Positions 23,916-32,424 of a stretch of DNA of 34,572 nucleotides are shown here, piece after piece. The stretch comes from Firmicutes bacterium UBA5766. Its GTDB lineage: Bacteria > Bacillota > Desulfotomaculia > Desulfotomaculales > Nap2-2B. The notes under the pieces were generated by a model. That model did not search any database and had not been told where the DNA came from. It saw only the letters and a list, made by a program, of their open reading frames with translations. Position numbers and translations under genes: made by a program. The stretch covers positions 88,361-122,932 of the forward strand of contig DIEU01000058.1 of the NCBI GenBank assembly GCA_002418775.1, given 5' to 3'. Within the stretch, counting starts at the first letter, position 1; each line of letters starts with the position of its first letter.

Positions 23916-24914
23916 TTAAATATCTTTAAATATAACAGGAAACAGGATTGCGTTTCTTCTGTTTTTACTGCTGGCGTCACCGATTCTCCATCCCGCTGTT
24001 GTTGTCTCGGCAAAATAATACTTTGTCCCCTCATAATCATAATACAAAAGGTCCCGGTTAGCAGGAACCTGATCGTCTTCAAAAGCTACTCCTACAGCAA
24101 AGTGATCCGGAAACTCCACCAGGGCAACCCTATAATCCATGTTTTTCAGGATGGCGGCCAGCAGAATAGACTTGCAGTCACAATCACCATTTTCAGCAAG
24201 AGTCTGAACCGGCAGCTGGACATCATCAATTTTGTACGGGATGGCGCCCCCGACAAAGCTCAGTACAAATTCCGCCCTGTGAAAGTAGTCATATTTGGCA
24301 GCCATGTCTGACAGCGCCTCTCCCATGTAACCGGCAAACTTATAGTTTTTTTCTTCTGTTACCCAGGGGGATAAATCACCGTTTGATGTTACTCTTAAAG
24401 AACTGATCAGGCTTCTAAGGACAGTGTCGGACTTTATAAACATGGCTCTTTGCGCAGCGCCGTCGCTTTTATAGTATCCTTGAACAAGATCTTTTATATT
24501 CCTGCTGTACTCAAGCAAATCTTCAGGTATGCTTATATTCCAGCTATAGGTAACTCCCTGGTAACTCCAGGTAAAGCCCTTGCTGATACTTTTTTCGTTA
24601 AAGGAAAGCGGTTCTACCGACTGCCGGACTTCAGGAATAGACAGGACAGACGGCTCGTCACTCACGGGAATATTGATCAATGAAGCAAACATAACAACAC
24701 AAAGGATAGCGGCAATAAGTGCAATAAAGTATTTAGATATTGGCTTTTTCTGCTCATAATCTATTTCATCCAGATACCCGTCCCGGTATACTGGCGTACC
24801 GGGGAAATCGGGGTTAAAAAGCCAGTGGCCGCACTCTATGCAGGTATTGGCTTCCTTAGAGGAAATAGTATTGCATACCGGGCACCTGTAACCAAAAATG
24901 TCTTCGCTGTTCAT
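23916..24914 (-). CDS. Zinc-ribbon, membrane-anchored transglutaminase-like protein
   Basis: A 332-aa protein. Residues about 8-32 form a four-Cys zinc ribbon (CPVCNTISSKEANTCIECG). One membrane helix lies at about 63-82. The C-terminal domain is transglutaminase-like, with Cys and His in GDCDCKSILLAAILK and FPDHFAVGVAFEDD. The substrate is unknown; the topology puts the catalytic domain outside the cell. It is monocistronic or co-transcribed with LysR, which starts 66 nt downstream. It is not a lasso B2 peptidase, being far from that locus and having a different architecture. Confidence 0.75.
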   Translation of the reverse strand: MNSEDIFGYRCPVCNTISSKEANTCIECGHWLFNPDFPGTPVYRDGYLDEIDYEQKKPISKYFIALIAAILCVVMFASLINIPVSDEPSVLSIPEVRQSVEPLSFNEKSISKGFTWSYQGVTYSWNISIPEDLLEYSRNIKDLVQGYYKSDGAAQRAMFIKSDTVLRSLISSLRVTSNGDLSPWVTEEKNYKFAGYMGEALSDMAAKYDYFHRAEFVLSFVGGAIPYKIDDVQLPVQTLAENGDCDCKSILLAAILKNMDYRVALVEFPDHFAVGVAFEDDQVPANRDLLYYDYEGTKYYFAETTTAGWRIGDASSKNRRNAILFPVIFKDI

Positions 24915-24940
24915 TCTTTATACCTAATATGGCATACTTA

Positions 24941-25402
24941 TTAAGAATGTGTGGCCTTGATAACATCCTGGCGGCTGATTATTCCCAGCACCCTTTTATT
25001 ATTATCCACTACCGGAACACGGTTGACTTCTTTTTCCGATATGATTTTGATTACTTTCTCAATCGGGTCTTCAAGCCCGACAGAATATACCTTTTTGGAC
25101 ATTAACTCACTAACCTTCAGGGCGATAATGCGTTTTAATTCTTTATTGAAACGGCTGGGATTTTCCAAGTAAACAATACCGCCAAGAAAAACAGTCATCG
25201 CCGGCGCTTTTATTTCTTTGTCCTGAATTAATAGGTCACCCTCGCTGATGACACCTACTAATTTTCCTTCCCCATCTACCACGGGCATACCGCTGACGTG
25301 GTGATTCAACATCAGTTGGGCTACTTTTTCTATAGTATCATCTGCATTAACCGTAATGACCTCTTTGGTCATTATATCTTTAGCCAAAACTTTTCCTGAC
25401 AT
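24941..25402 (-). CDS. CBS-domain pair protein
   Basis: A protein of about 153 aa made of two CBS domains, which usually sense adenine nucleotides. The first contains AKDIMTKEVITVNADDTIEKVAQLMLNHHVSGMPVVDGEGKLVGVISEGDLL. The second contains VSELMSKKVYSVGLEDPIEKVIKIISEKEVNRVPVVDNNKRVLGIISRQDVI. An insert of about 30 residues separates them. The frame is open 19 codons further upstream, but the Met at 25402 has GGAGGTGAT just before it and starts the first CBS repeat. Confidence 0.9.
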   Translation of the reverse strand: MSGKVLAKDIMTKEVITVNADDTIEKVAQLMLNHHVSGMPVVDGEGKLVGVISEGDLLIQDKEIKAPAMTVFLGGIVYLENPSRFNKELKRIIALKVSELMSKKVYSVGLEDPIEKVIKIISEKEVNRVPVVDNNKRVLGIISRQDVIKATHS

Positions 25403-25570
25403 GTAATCACCTCCAAAGGTTCTTCCCTCTAATCTACACTGTTTTTCGTTACAGCACAAGTTTTATCCTTTGGAACTTGATTGCTTTATAGCTCTGCAGC
25501 AAAAAAAAAGCATAGCTGACCAGACAGCTGTTGTCTTGCCACTTTTTATTATCTTACTGCTGAAATTATG

Positions 25571-26209
25571 TCAGGCTATATTAATAACCTTACCGGACTT
25601 TGTAAGCTGTTCAAGTATTTCCAACATGTTGCTGACCTTTCCGACGAGCAGCTTTTCAGAAAGCTTGTAATAATTCAGGCATGTGCCGCAGGAAAAAATC
25701 TGCGCGCCCTTTTGGACCAGGGAATTCAATTGCTCGATCACCGGCGAACCTTCGGTCGTCAGGTAAACTCCGGAATTTACAAAAATTAAAGATTCAGGGC
25801 ACGGCTGTTCAATTAAAGCAGTAAATAGACTCTTCATCAGCACCTCGCCCAAATCCGGGGAACCCTGACCAAACGAGTTTGTGGTGATCAGGTAAACCGG
25901 GCTTGTATTAATCGGGTAGGCCTGGCCTTTTTGAGAAATGCTTTCTGCTTTTTGATTACATTCAGTGCTGCGCTGCAAATCTCCGGATTTGTTTTGTGCA
26001 GTTATCTCCAATACGAAATTACCGCCGGATTCCTTTACATCCACACTGCAACCTGAATTTTCGGCAAAAGCGGTAACATTTTCTTTCGCCGTCTGATTAT
26101 CGACAATAACAGTGAGAACAGCCCCCTGTTCAATTTCTTCCAGCGCTTTTTTAGTGTTTATTACAGGCTGGGGACACGCTAATCCGCGGCAATCCAAATT
26201 TTTATTCAT
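25571..26209 (-). CDS. yedF: YedF-type sulfurtransferase-like selenium metabolism protein
   Basis: A 212-aa fusion. The N-terminus is a TusA/SirA domain with DCRGLACPQPV (Cys12 of the CPxP motif). The C-terminus is DsrE-like, with IFVNSGVYLTTEGSPVIEQL and a CGTC pair. This architecture is named YedF and co-occurs with selenophosphate metabolism; the chemistry is not settled. GGAGG is 9 nt upstream. It follows the cysteine desulfurase gene by 64 nt on the same strand, so sulfur or selenium relay between the two is likely. Confidence 0.9.
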   Translation of the reverse strand: MNKNLDCRGLACPQPVINTKKALEEIEQGAVLTVIVDNQTAKENVTAFAENSGCSVDVKESGGNFVLEITAQNKSGDLQRSTECNQKAESISQKGQAYPINTSPVYLITTNSFGQGSPDLGEVLMKSLFTALIEQPCPESLIFVNSGVYLTTEGSPVIEQLNSLVQKGAQIFSCGTCLNYYKLSEKLLVGKVSNMLEILEQLTKSGKVINIA

Positions 26210-26273
26210 CTGCTTTCCTCCTCGTATAATTTGGATGGAAATATCTCTTTGAAAGCCGTTGCAAAATGCCTTT

Positions 26274-27413
26274 TTACCCGGTCTCTATCGCGGAACCTAT
26301 AACTTCCAGGAAATACTCCACATCCTCCTCTTTATTGTCTCTGCCAAGTGTAAGGCGTAAGGATCCATAAGCAGCCTGCGGCGGAATGCCCATTGCCAGC
26401 AAAACGTGCGACGGCTCCAGAGAGCCCGATGTGCAAGCCGAACCGCTTGACGCAGCTATACCCTTCATATCCAGATTGAAGAGCATTGATTCTCCTTCAA
26501 CGAATTCAAAACAAAAACTGGCATGGTTGGGCAGACGGGAAGTGGGATGACCGGTCAGTCTTACCTCCTTGAACCGGCTAAGGACGCCGCTGATCAACCG
26601 ATCGCGAAGCACTGTTAACCGCTTGCTTTCCTGCTCCATCCCGTTAAAAGCCAGTTCGGCGGCTTTGCCCAAACCAACGATACCAGGTACATTTTCCGTA
26701 CCCGCCCTGCGCAATTTTTCCTGGGCTCCACCATGGAATAAAGTCTGTTTAATACGTGTGCCCCTTCGTATGTACAGGGCTCCTATACCCTTGGGACCAT
26801 ATATTTTGTGCCCCGAAACGGAAAGCAGGTCAACGCCAAGCTCATCAACAGTAAAGGGAATTTTACAGAAACTCTGAACTGCGTCCGTATGGAAGATAAT
26901 TCCCCGCTGTCCGGCCAAATTACCTATTTCTTTTATTGGCATGACAGTTCCGACTTCATTGTTCGCATACATAATACTAATCAGGATTGTTTTATCCGTA
27001 ACAGCGTCAGCAAGTTCATCGACATTAACCCGGCCATATTGATCCACAGGCAGGATCGTGATGTCGAAACCCTGCTTTCCCAAAGCTTTTACAGTGTTGA
27101 GAACTGCATGGTGCTCAACTGCACAGGTTATTATATGGTTTCCCCTGTACCGGTTTGTACAGGCGACTCCATGTATGGCCATGTTATCGGATTCGGTTCC
27201 CCCGCTTGTAAAAACAATCTCCCCGGGATCGGCGGACATGGCTGCAGCAACCTTTTCCCTCGCCTCTTCAACAGCTTTACGGGCGATATTTCCAAAGTAG
27301 TGCTGGCTGGTCGGGTTGCCAAAATTTTGACCGGTTAAAAACCTGATCATCTCCTCAGCCACCTGTGCGTGAACAGGCGTGGTGGCGCTGTGATCAAAAT
27401 AAATCCTGCGCAA
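26274..27413 (-). CDS. Cysteine desulfurase (NifS/IscS-like)
   Basis: A 379-aa PLP enzyme that removes sulfur (or selenium) from cysteine (or selenocysteine) as an enzyme persulfide. The N-terminal YFDHSATTP, SGGTESDN (about 70-77), His102, the PLP-binding SGHKIYGPKG with Lys203, and the catalytic loop SSGSACTSGSLEPSHVL with Cys327 are all intact. The start is TTG after GGGGGAT. The downstream partner is YedF, which favours a role in selenium or sulfur transfer rather than general Fe-S assembly (no iscU in the window). Confidence 0.94.
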   Translation of the reverse strand: MRRIYFDHSATTPVHAQVAEEMIRFLTGQNFGNPTSQHYFGNIARKAVEEAREKVAAAMSADPGEIVFTSGGTESDNMAIHGVACTNRYRGNHIITCAVEHHAVLNTVKALGKQGFDITILPVDQYGRVNVDELADAVTDKTILISIMYANNEVGTVMPIKEIGNLAGQRGIIFHTDAVQSFCKIPFTVDELGVDLLSVSGHKIYGPKGIGALYIRRGTRIKQTLFHGGAQEKLRRAGTENVPGIVGLGKAAELAFNGMEQESKRLTVLRDRLISGVLSRFKEVRLTGHPTSRLPNHASFCFEFVEGESMLFNLDMKGIAASSGSACTSGSLEPSHVLLAMGIPPQAAYGSLRLTLGRDNKEEDVEYFLEVIGSAIETG

Positions 27414-27740
27414 TATTTATCCCCCTTGTATAAGAGACAATAACCTGGCCGGTCTGACTCCCCAACATTGATAAAATAATTATATATGAGTCTTTGTTAT
27501 ATTTATAATTTAATATTATTATGGCTATAGCATATATAAATAAAAATATTTTATGGGTTAAACAAAAGCAGATCTTGCGAAGGACTGACAAGAAAAGATA
27601 GACTCCTGAAATGTACGGGTCCTGCAGTTAGGCAAATGCCGCCGGTATGTAACTGGTATATAATAGCCTTAAAGGCTTTTTGCGCCTTCAGGACGCAGTT
27701 CAATTTATTACAGAAAGTATTGGAGGGAATTGGAGGGAAA
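27414..27740. other. AT-rich intergenic region
   Basis: The first 130 bases are strongly AT-rich and hold no credible gene. A TATAAT at 27659-27664 lies beside a 5-bp hairpin with a TTTTT tail (27665-27681), too small to call a terminator with confidence. No matching -35 element is seen. GGAGGGAATTGGAGGGAAA at 27722-27740 provides the ribosome site of the next gene. Confidence 0.4.
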
Positions 27741-28211
27741 ATGATTTCATTTGATATTCCGGGGAAAGGAACTATCAGTTTAAATCATATCGTGCTCGAT
27801 TTTAATGGAACGATCGCGTGTGACGGTGTGTTGATTGACGGAGTAAAGGAAAGGCTAAACAAGTTGGCGGAACAAATGGAAGTCCATATTGTGACAGCCG
27901 ACACTTTCGGTTCCTGCCGGGAGCGCTGTAAAGGTATCAAGAGCAACATCCATATCCTTACAGCTGAGACCGGCGGCCCTGAAAAGCTGGAATTCATAGA
28001 ATCACTGGCGGCAGAAAACGTTGCAGCCGTGGGCAACGGCGTCAACGATACCCTGATGTTGAAGGCTGCCGCTCTGGGTATTGTTGTCATCGGCCCGGAA
28101 GGAGCTTCAGCAAAGGCTCTCCGCGAAGCAAACGTAATAGTGAAAGATATCAACGACGGACTTGATCTGCTTTTAAATCCTAAAAGACTTATTGCGACTT
28201 TACGGGAGTAA
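27741..28211 (+). CDS. HAD-family protein, soluble P-type-ATPase-like
   Basis: A 156-aa HAD-fold protein. The nucleophile motif is DFNGTI (Asp at about 20), where the usual DxD acid/base Asp is replaced by Asn. The Thr/Ser of motif II is in VTADTFG, and motif III/IV is AVGNGVNDTLMLKAAALGIVVIG. This set matches the stand-alone P-domain group resembling P-type ATPases; the substrate is unknown. The frame is open upstream to 27636, but the Met at 27741 directly follows GGAGGGAAA. It is convergent with modD. Confidence 0.82.
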   Translation: MISFDIPGKGTISLNHIVLDFNGTIACDGVLIDGVKERLNKLAEQMEVHIVTADTFGSCRERCKGIKSNIHILTAETGGPEKLEFIESLAAENVAAVGNGVNDTLMLKAAALGIVVIGPEGASAKALREANVIVKDINDGLDLLLNPKRLIATLRE

Positions 28212-28251
28212 AAATCAAAATCAGGTTAGTCCTCTCCTCTGAATCCTATTC

Positions 28252-29100
28252 TCAATCGATTTTATCGATAACTACCTTAATATCCGCCGGTTTGCCAAAA
28301 TAGACAGCGGTAGTGACAATGGCGTCAATGCCTGTCCCGGCATATTCACGGGCATTGTTCTGGTTGATGCCCCCGGCGGCAATGACGATGGTTCCCGGAT
28401 GCGCCGCCCTGATTTTCTTAACCCACTCCTCCAGATTCCCGGGACTGACTTTGTCGAACTGGATTCCGTCGGCCCCGGCGGCCGCTGCCCTCATGGCCTC
28501 ATCTAAGCTCTCAGCCTCAATAATTATCTTCTTTTCACAGGCTGTTTTTTTGATCCCGGCTATCTTTTCCAAAAGCTCTTCGCAGCTTTCCATAAAGTTC
28601 GAATGCTGCCTGAAGATAAGAATTGTTTCGGAAAGTCCCAGCCTGTGCGGATACGCCCCGCCAGCCAGGACGGACTTAAGAGAGAGTTCCCTGGCGCCCG
28701 GAAATATTTTTCTGGTTGCCACCACTTCTATAAAAGGATTGATTTCCCTGGCATTGTCCAGCAATTGCCTTGTCCTGGTCGCGATGCCGCAGCAGTACTC
28801 CAGAATGTTCTGGCAAACCTTCCAGGCCATGTGCAGGTTTTCGGCCTTTCCTTCACCCGCAATAATGGTCTCCCCTTTTTTCATGACGGCTCCGCTTTCC
28901 AAAAACTGGACAGCCTTTATATCCAGCTTCTGAAATATCCGCAAAACTTCCTCCGAACCGGCCAAAACTCCGTCTTCTCTCGCAGAAAACACAATCCTGC
29001 CCCGCTTCCTGCCAATGCCAAGAAGCATAGTGGTCAAGTCTATGTACGGAACGTCCTCCTTGATAAAGTTGTCGATTGTTTCATCTGAGATAAAGACCAC
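28252..29100 (-). CDS. modD: ModD, quinolinate-phosphoribosyltransferase-like protein
   Basis: A 282-aa NadC-fold protein. The DDxIdnFIkEDvPYiDLTT-type start, ARTRQLLDNAREINP, VATRKIFPGARELSLKSVLAGGAYPHRLGLSETIL and the late ADGIQFDKVSPGNLEEW fit the ModD subgroup found near molybdate transport genes. Family members resemble nicotinate-nucleotide pyrophosphorylase, but the reaction is unproven. The start is GTG after a perfect AAAGGAGG. The promoter upstream has a palindrome between its -35 and -10, so it is probably regulated. No modABC is in the window. Confidence 0.85.
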   Translation of the reverse strand: MVFISDETIDNFIKEDVPYIDLTTMLLGIGRKRGRIVFSAREDGVLAGSEEVLRIFQKLDIKAVQFLESGAVMKKGETIIAGEGKAENLHMAWKVCQNILEYCCGIATRTRQLLDNAREINPFIEVVATRKIFPGARELSLKSVLAGGAYPHRLGLSETILIFRQHSNFMESCEELLEKIAGIKKTACEKKIIIEAESLDEAMRAAAAGADGIQFDKVSPGNLEEWVKKIRAAHPGTIVIAAGGINQNNAREYAGTGIDAIVTTAVYFGKPADIKVVIDKID

Positions 29101-29129
29101 TATAAACCTCCTTTCGACTAATTACTTAT

Positions 29130-29178
29130 AATGATATATTGCCCAATTAATGATATATTGCCAATCGGCAATTGTCAA
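29130..29178 (-). promoter_or_regulatory. modD promoter with embedded operator-like repeats
   Basis: Minus strand: TTGACA (29178-29173), 17 nt, TATCAT (29155-29150). The spacer contains the palindrome ATTGCC-GATT-GGCAAT. A 14-bp direct repeat AATGATATATTGCC (plus-strand reading) occurs at 29149-29162, over the -10, and at 29130-29143, over the predicted start. Such stacking is typical of a repressor site. Confidence 0.7.
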
Positions 29179-29348
29179 TTGCATTTACTGTCTTATGTTA
29201 TGTTATATTATCCCTGGAATATTCGCCAGATGTGCAGTCTGATATCTTTTCAATAGCATAAACATACAATAATAAACTACATGAACGAACTGCCAGGAGA
29301 GGAGCCGGTCTAAACATTATTTTTGACTTTTGTTTGCGATGTATTAGA

Positions 29349-29377
29349 ATGAAACCGAAAGAGAATGTTGTTATAAT
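29349..29377 (+). promoter_or_regulatory. Candidate recD2 promoter, very short leader
   Basis: ATGAAA (29349-29354), 17 nt, then consensus TATAAT (29372-29377). Transcription would begin only about 5 nt before the ATG at 29389, and no proper Shine-Dalgarno fits in that space. Confidence 0.4.
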
Positions 29378-29388
29378 AGGGTAATTTA

Positions 29389-31560
29389 ATGGATTTTTTA
29401 CGCTGTATAGTTGAACGCATAACATTTATAAACGAAGATAATGGTTTCTGCGTTATTAAAGTTAAGGCAAAAGGATTTAATGACCTTGTAACCATTATCG
29501 GAACCATGGTTTCGGTAAATGCGGGCTCAATCCTTTCCCTGAAGGGTGAATGGAAAAACGATAGCAAGTTCGGACGTCAATTTGCAGCCTATGAATGGGA
29601 GGAAAGCCTGCCCGCCACTACTTACGGAATGGAAAAATACCTGGGCAGCGGCATGATCAAGGGAATAGGCCCCATATTTGCCAAGAGGATTGTCCAACAA
29701 TTCGGGGCCGACACATTAAATATTATTGAAGCAGAAACTGACAGGCTAACCGAGGTCCCGGGCATAGGCAAAAAGCGCATCCAAATGATCAAGTCCGCAT
29801 GGCAGGAACAAAAAGAAATCAAAAACGTCATGCTTTTTTTGCAGGACCATGGTGTCAATACCTCTCACGCTGTCAAGATATATAAAACATATGGCAACGA
29901 CAGCGTCTCCATAGTAAAAACCAATCCCTACAAGCTGGCTGACGACATCCGGGGTATTGGTTTTAAAACCGCAGATAAAATTGCCGCTAAGATGGGATTT
30001 GACAAAGAGAGCTTTGTACGGTGCAGAAGCGGTATCCTATATGCTTTGAACGAACTTGCGGATGAAGGCCATTGCTATGCGGCAAGAGACCAACTGATTA
30101 AAACCGCCAACGAATTGTTGGAGATAGAAGAATGTATTATATCAATCACTCTGGATCAGATGATAAAAGAAAAAGACGTTGTGTTTGAAGATCCCGGCGC
30201 AATATATATCCCCTCCCTGTTTTTCAGTGAAGCCGGTACGGCAAGAAGGATCTTTGAAGTTTTAAATACTCCCGGCTACAAACCAATCAACGACATAAAT
30301 AAAACTATCTGCGACTTACAGAATAAAACCGGCATTATCTATGACCAGATTCAGATAAAAGCCATCAACTGCGCTGTGCAGTCCAAAATAATGGTCTTAA
30401 CGGGCGGACCCGGCACAGGCAAAACAACTATCACATCAGCTATCATATCCGCATTTGCAGGGCGCGGTATGCAAATCCTGCTTGCGGCGCCCACGGGGCG
30501 CGCCGCCAAACGCATGACCGAAACAACCGGCATGGAAGCTAAAACTATACACAGACTGCTAGAATTTAAGCCTCCCGACGGGTACCAGAGAAACGGCGAT
30601 AACCCCCTGGAAGGCGATGCGCTTATCCTTGATGAAGCATCCATGATTGATATTGTTCTTATGCATAATCTTTTCAAAGCAATACCGGACTATATGACTG
30701 TAATAATTGTCGGTGACGTCGATCAGCTTCCTTCCGTTGGTCCCGGCAATGTGCTGCGGGACATAATTGACTCGGGCGCAGTACCGGTTATAAAACTTGA
30801 ACATGTTTACAGGCAGGCAATGGGCAGCGCCATAATCAGAAACGCACACCGTATAAACAATGGGGTTTTCCCTGATCTTAAGCCCGACAAGAACAGCAAC
30901 TTCTTTTTCATTCAAGCCGATGATCCCGCCGGGATACCGGACATTATAAAACAGCTCTGCACTAAACGCCTCCCCGCATATTACAAAGTGGATCCCATTC
31001 GTGACATCCAGGTTTTATGCCCCATGCTGCGCGGTGATACCGGCGCCGTTAATATGAATATACAACTGCAGGCGGCATTGAACAGCAGTACTTTATCTTT
31101 AAGAAGAGGCGGCGCCGAATACAGACTCCGCGATAAAGTCATGCAGATAAGAAACAACTATGATAAGAATGTGTTTAACGGGGATATCGGCATAATATCG
31201 GATGTGAACTTGGAGGATAATACCCTTACTGTAAGCTTTGACGGCGTTCAGGTTTTATATGACATACCGGATCTGGAAGAAGTTGTTTTGGCCTATGCCA
31301 CAACTATTCACAAAGCTCAAGGCTCCGAGTATCCTATAGTCATACTGCCGCTTACAATGCAGCACTACATTATGCTGCAAAAAAATCTCCTTTACACAGG
31401 CGTAACCCGTGCAAAGAAAGTAGCAATAATAATCGGAAGCAAAAAGGCTATTGCATGCGCCGTTAAAAACAACAAAGTTATCGAAAGAAACACAGGGCTC
31501 AAGGATAAATTAAAAAAACATGCTCAACCCGACATAGACGCCGGCGGTAAGATTTTCTAA
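29389..31560 (+). CDS. recD2: ATP-dependent RecD2-type DNA helicase
   Basis: A 723-aa superfamily-1 5'-3' helicase. RecD2 acts in repair outside RecBCD. The N-terminal region (1 to about 180) carries OB-like and helix-hairpin-helix segments (GIGPIFAKRIVQQFG, VPGIGKKR), followed by a RecD domain. Walker A GGPGTGKTT is at 339-347 and Walker B LILDEASMID is near 410. Later motifs include GDVDQLPSVGPGNVL and TIHKAQGSEYPIVILPL, and VTRAKK comes near the end. Length is normal. It shares no operon with neighbours; modD is divergent. Confidence 0.95.
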   Translation: MDFLRCIVERITFINEDNGFCVIKVKAKGFNDLVTIIGTMVSVNAGSILSLKGEWKNDSKFGRQFAAYEWEESLPATTYGMEKYLGSGMIKGIGPIFAKRIVQQFGADTLNIIEAETDRLTEVPGIGKKRIQMIKSAWQEQKEIKNVMLFLQDHGVNTSHAVKIYKTYGNDSVSIVKTNPYKLADDIRGIGFKTADKIAAKMGFDKESFVRCRSGILYALNELADEGHCYAARDQLIKTANELLEIEECIISITLDQMIKEKDVVFEDPGAIYIPSLFFSEAGTARRIFEVLNTPGYKPINDINKTICDLQNKTGIIYDQIQIKAINCAVQSKIMVLTGGPGTGKTTITSAIISAFAGRGMQILLAAPTGRAAKRMTETTGMEAKTIHRLLEFKPPDGYQRNGDNPLEGDALILDEASMIDIVLMHNLFKAIPDYMTVIIVGDVDQLPSVGPGNVLRDIIDSGAVPVIKLEHVYRQAMGSAIIRNAHRINNGVFPDLKPDKNSNFFFIQADDPAGIPDIIKQLCTKRLPAYYKVDPIRDIQVLCPMLRGDTGAVNMNIQLQAALNSSTLSLRRGGAEYRLRDKVMQIRNNYDKNVFNGDIGIISDVNLEDNTLTVSFDGVQVLYDIPDLEEVVLAYATTIHKAQGSEYPIVILPLTMQHYIMLQKNLLYTGVTRAKKVAIIIGSKKAIACAVKNNKVIERNTGLKDKLKKHAQPDIDAGGKIF

Positions 31561-31574
31561 TTCAGGATAGCTAT

Positions 31575-31715
31575 TCAAGAACATTTAATCAGCGCATCTA
31601 AAGCTGCCGCATTGATTGGATAATTGACAGGCGAAGATGTAATCAGGGAATGCGCCGCAACCTGGAAAGTGTTCAGCTCATTTGGTAAAGAAACATCTTT
31701 TTTCTGCGCAATCAT
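31575..31715 (-). CDS. Possible 46-aa small protein or C-terminal remnant
   Basis: An ATG-started frame of 46 codons (MIAQKKDVSLPNELNTFQVA ... ALIKCS) lies downstream of the degenerate amidase on the same strand. Its composition looks protein-like, and it is immediately preceded by an in-frame TGA. No good ribosome site is seen, and the family is unknown. It may be a decayed gene end. Confidence 0.3.
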   Translation of the reverse strand: MIAQKKDVSLPNELNTFQVAAHSLITSSPVNYPINAAALDALIKCS

Positions 31716-31776
31716 TCATATATACTGATTCCGGCGCCTTTTGCCGGTTAATTGAATGTCGTTTTAGGCCGCTTTT

Positions 31777-32424
31777 TTACATCGCCCTGTGGCAATAAGG
31801 ACACTCCCTTGTTTCGTCGGCTGATACCGCTGGTACTTCAGAAGCGCGAATATGCGCTCCCAAATAGACGGCCGCCCCCTGTGCTATCGCCCAGGCCGTG
31901 CGGTCCTGAAACTCAGGTTGCCTTAACAGCTTTTCTTCCTGTTCGTTGCTGAGGTAGCCTACTTTTACGAGACAGGCGGGATATTTTACGTCTTCCAGCA
32001 GGGGAATGTTGTTATCTCCATGAATGCCATTACCTTTAACACCGTTGGCGGCCGGGAGCAAGGCATATATCTTATTCGCCAACTGGCGGGAGCGCCCGTC
32101 AAAGGCGCTGTATTTTATTTCCGGACCATGCATGGCATGATCGTCACTCTCATTGCAGGCGATGGAGATAAAACAACTGGGCTTTGCTTCTTCAATTATC
32201 TCCAGACACTTGACAAGATCGGTTTCCTCATCGCCGCCTAAAACCGTATCGTGGTTACAGGCAAGAATAACTTCAAGTTCGTAAGCCGTATCCAGATAGG
32301 CTTTAACACGCAAGGCTATATCAAGATTTATGCTGCGTTCCTCGACTAAGTCCGGGCTTGAGATTCTATTATTCCGATCACCGTAAGCTGGATCAATCAT
32401 AACAGTCTTTTTAATCTGAATCAC
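31777..32424 (-). CDS. Amidase_3-fold protein with lost catalytic residues
   Basis: A 215-aa protein aligned throughout with N-acetylmuramoyl-L-alanine amidases. The expected zinc and catalytic residues are mostly missing. The DxGHGG motif is DPAYGD (His replaced by Tyr14), the SIHAN motif is SIACN (His replaced by Ala89), and the catalytic Glu of LVExGFxSN is Lys154 (LVKVGYLSN). Only the Glu near 28-29 (VEERSINL) remains. A short tail ends CPYCHRAM, half a zinc knuckle. It is unlikely to cleave peptidoglycan and may bind it. The start is GTG, with AAGGAAG immediately adjacent, inside the end of an upstream 53-codon ORF, so translation may be coupled. An alternative start is the ATG nine codons in. 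Confidence 0.78.
   Translation of the reverse strand: MIQIKKTVMIDPAYGDRNNRISSPDLVEERSINLDIALRVKAYLDTAYELEVILACNHDTVLGGDEETDLVKCLEIIEEAKPSCFISIACNESDDHAMHGPEIKYSAFDGRSRQLANKIYALLPAANGVKGNGIHGDNNIPLLEDVKYPACLVKVGYLSNEQEEKLLRQPEFQDRTAWAIAQGAAVYLGAHIRASEVPAVSADETRECPYCHRAM

Noticed and set aside
23916..24914. Transglutaminase-like protein considered as the missing lasso B2 leader peptidase
   Set aside because: It is 12 kb away, on the other strand, membrane-anchored with a zinc ribbon, and twice the size of B2 proteins.
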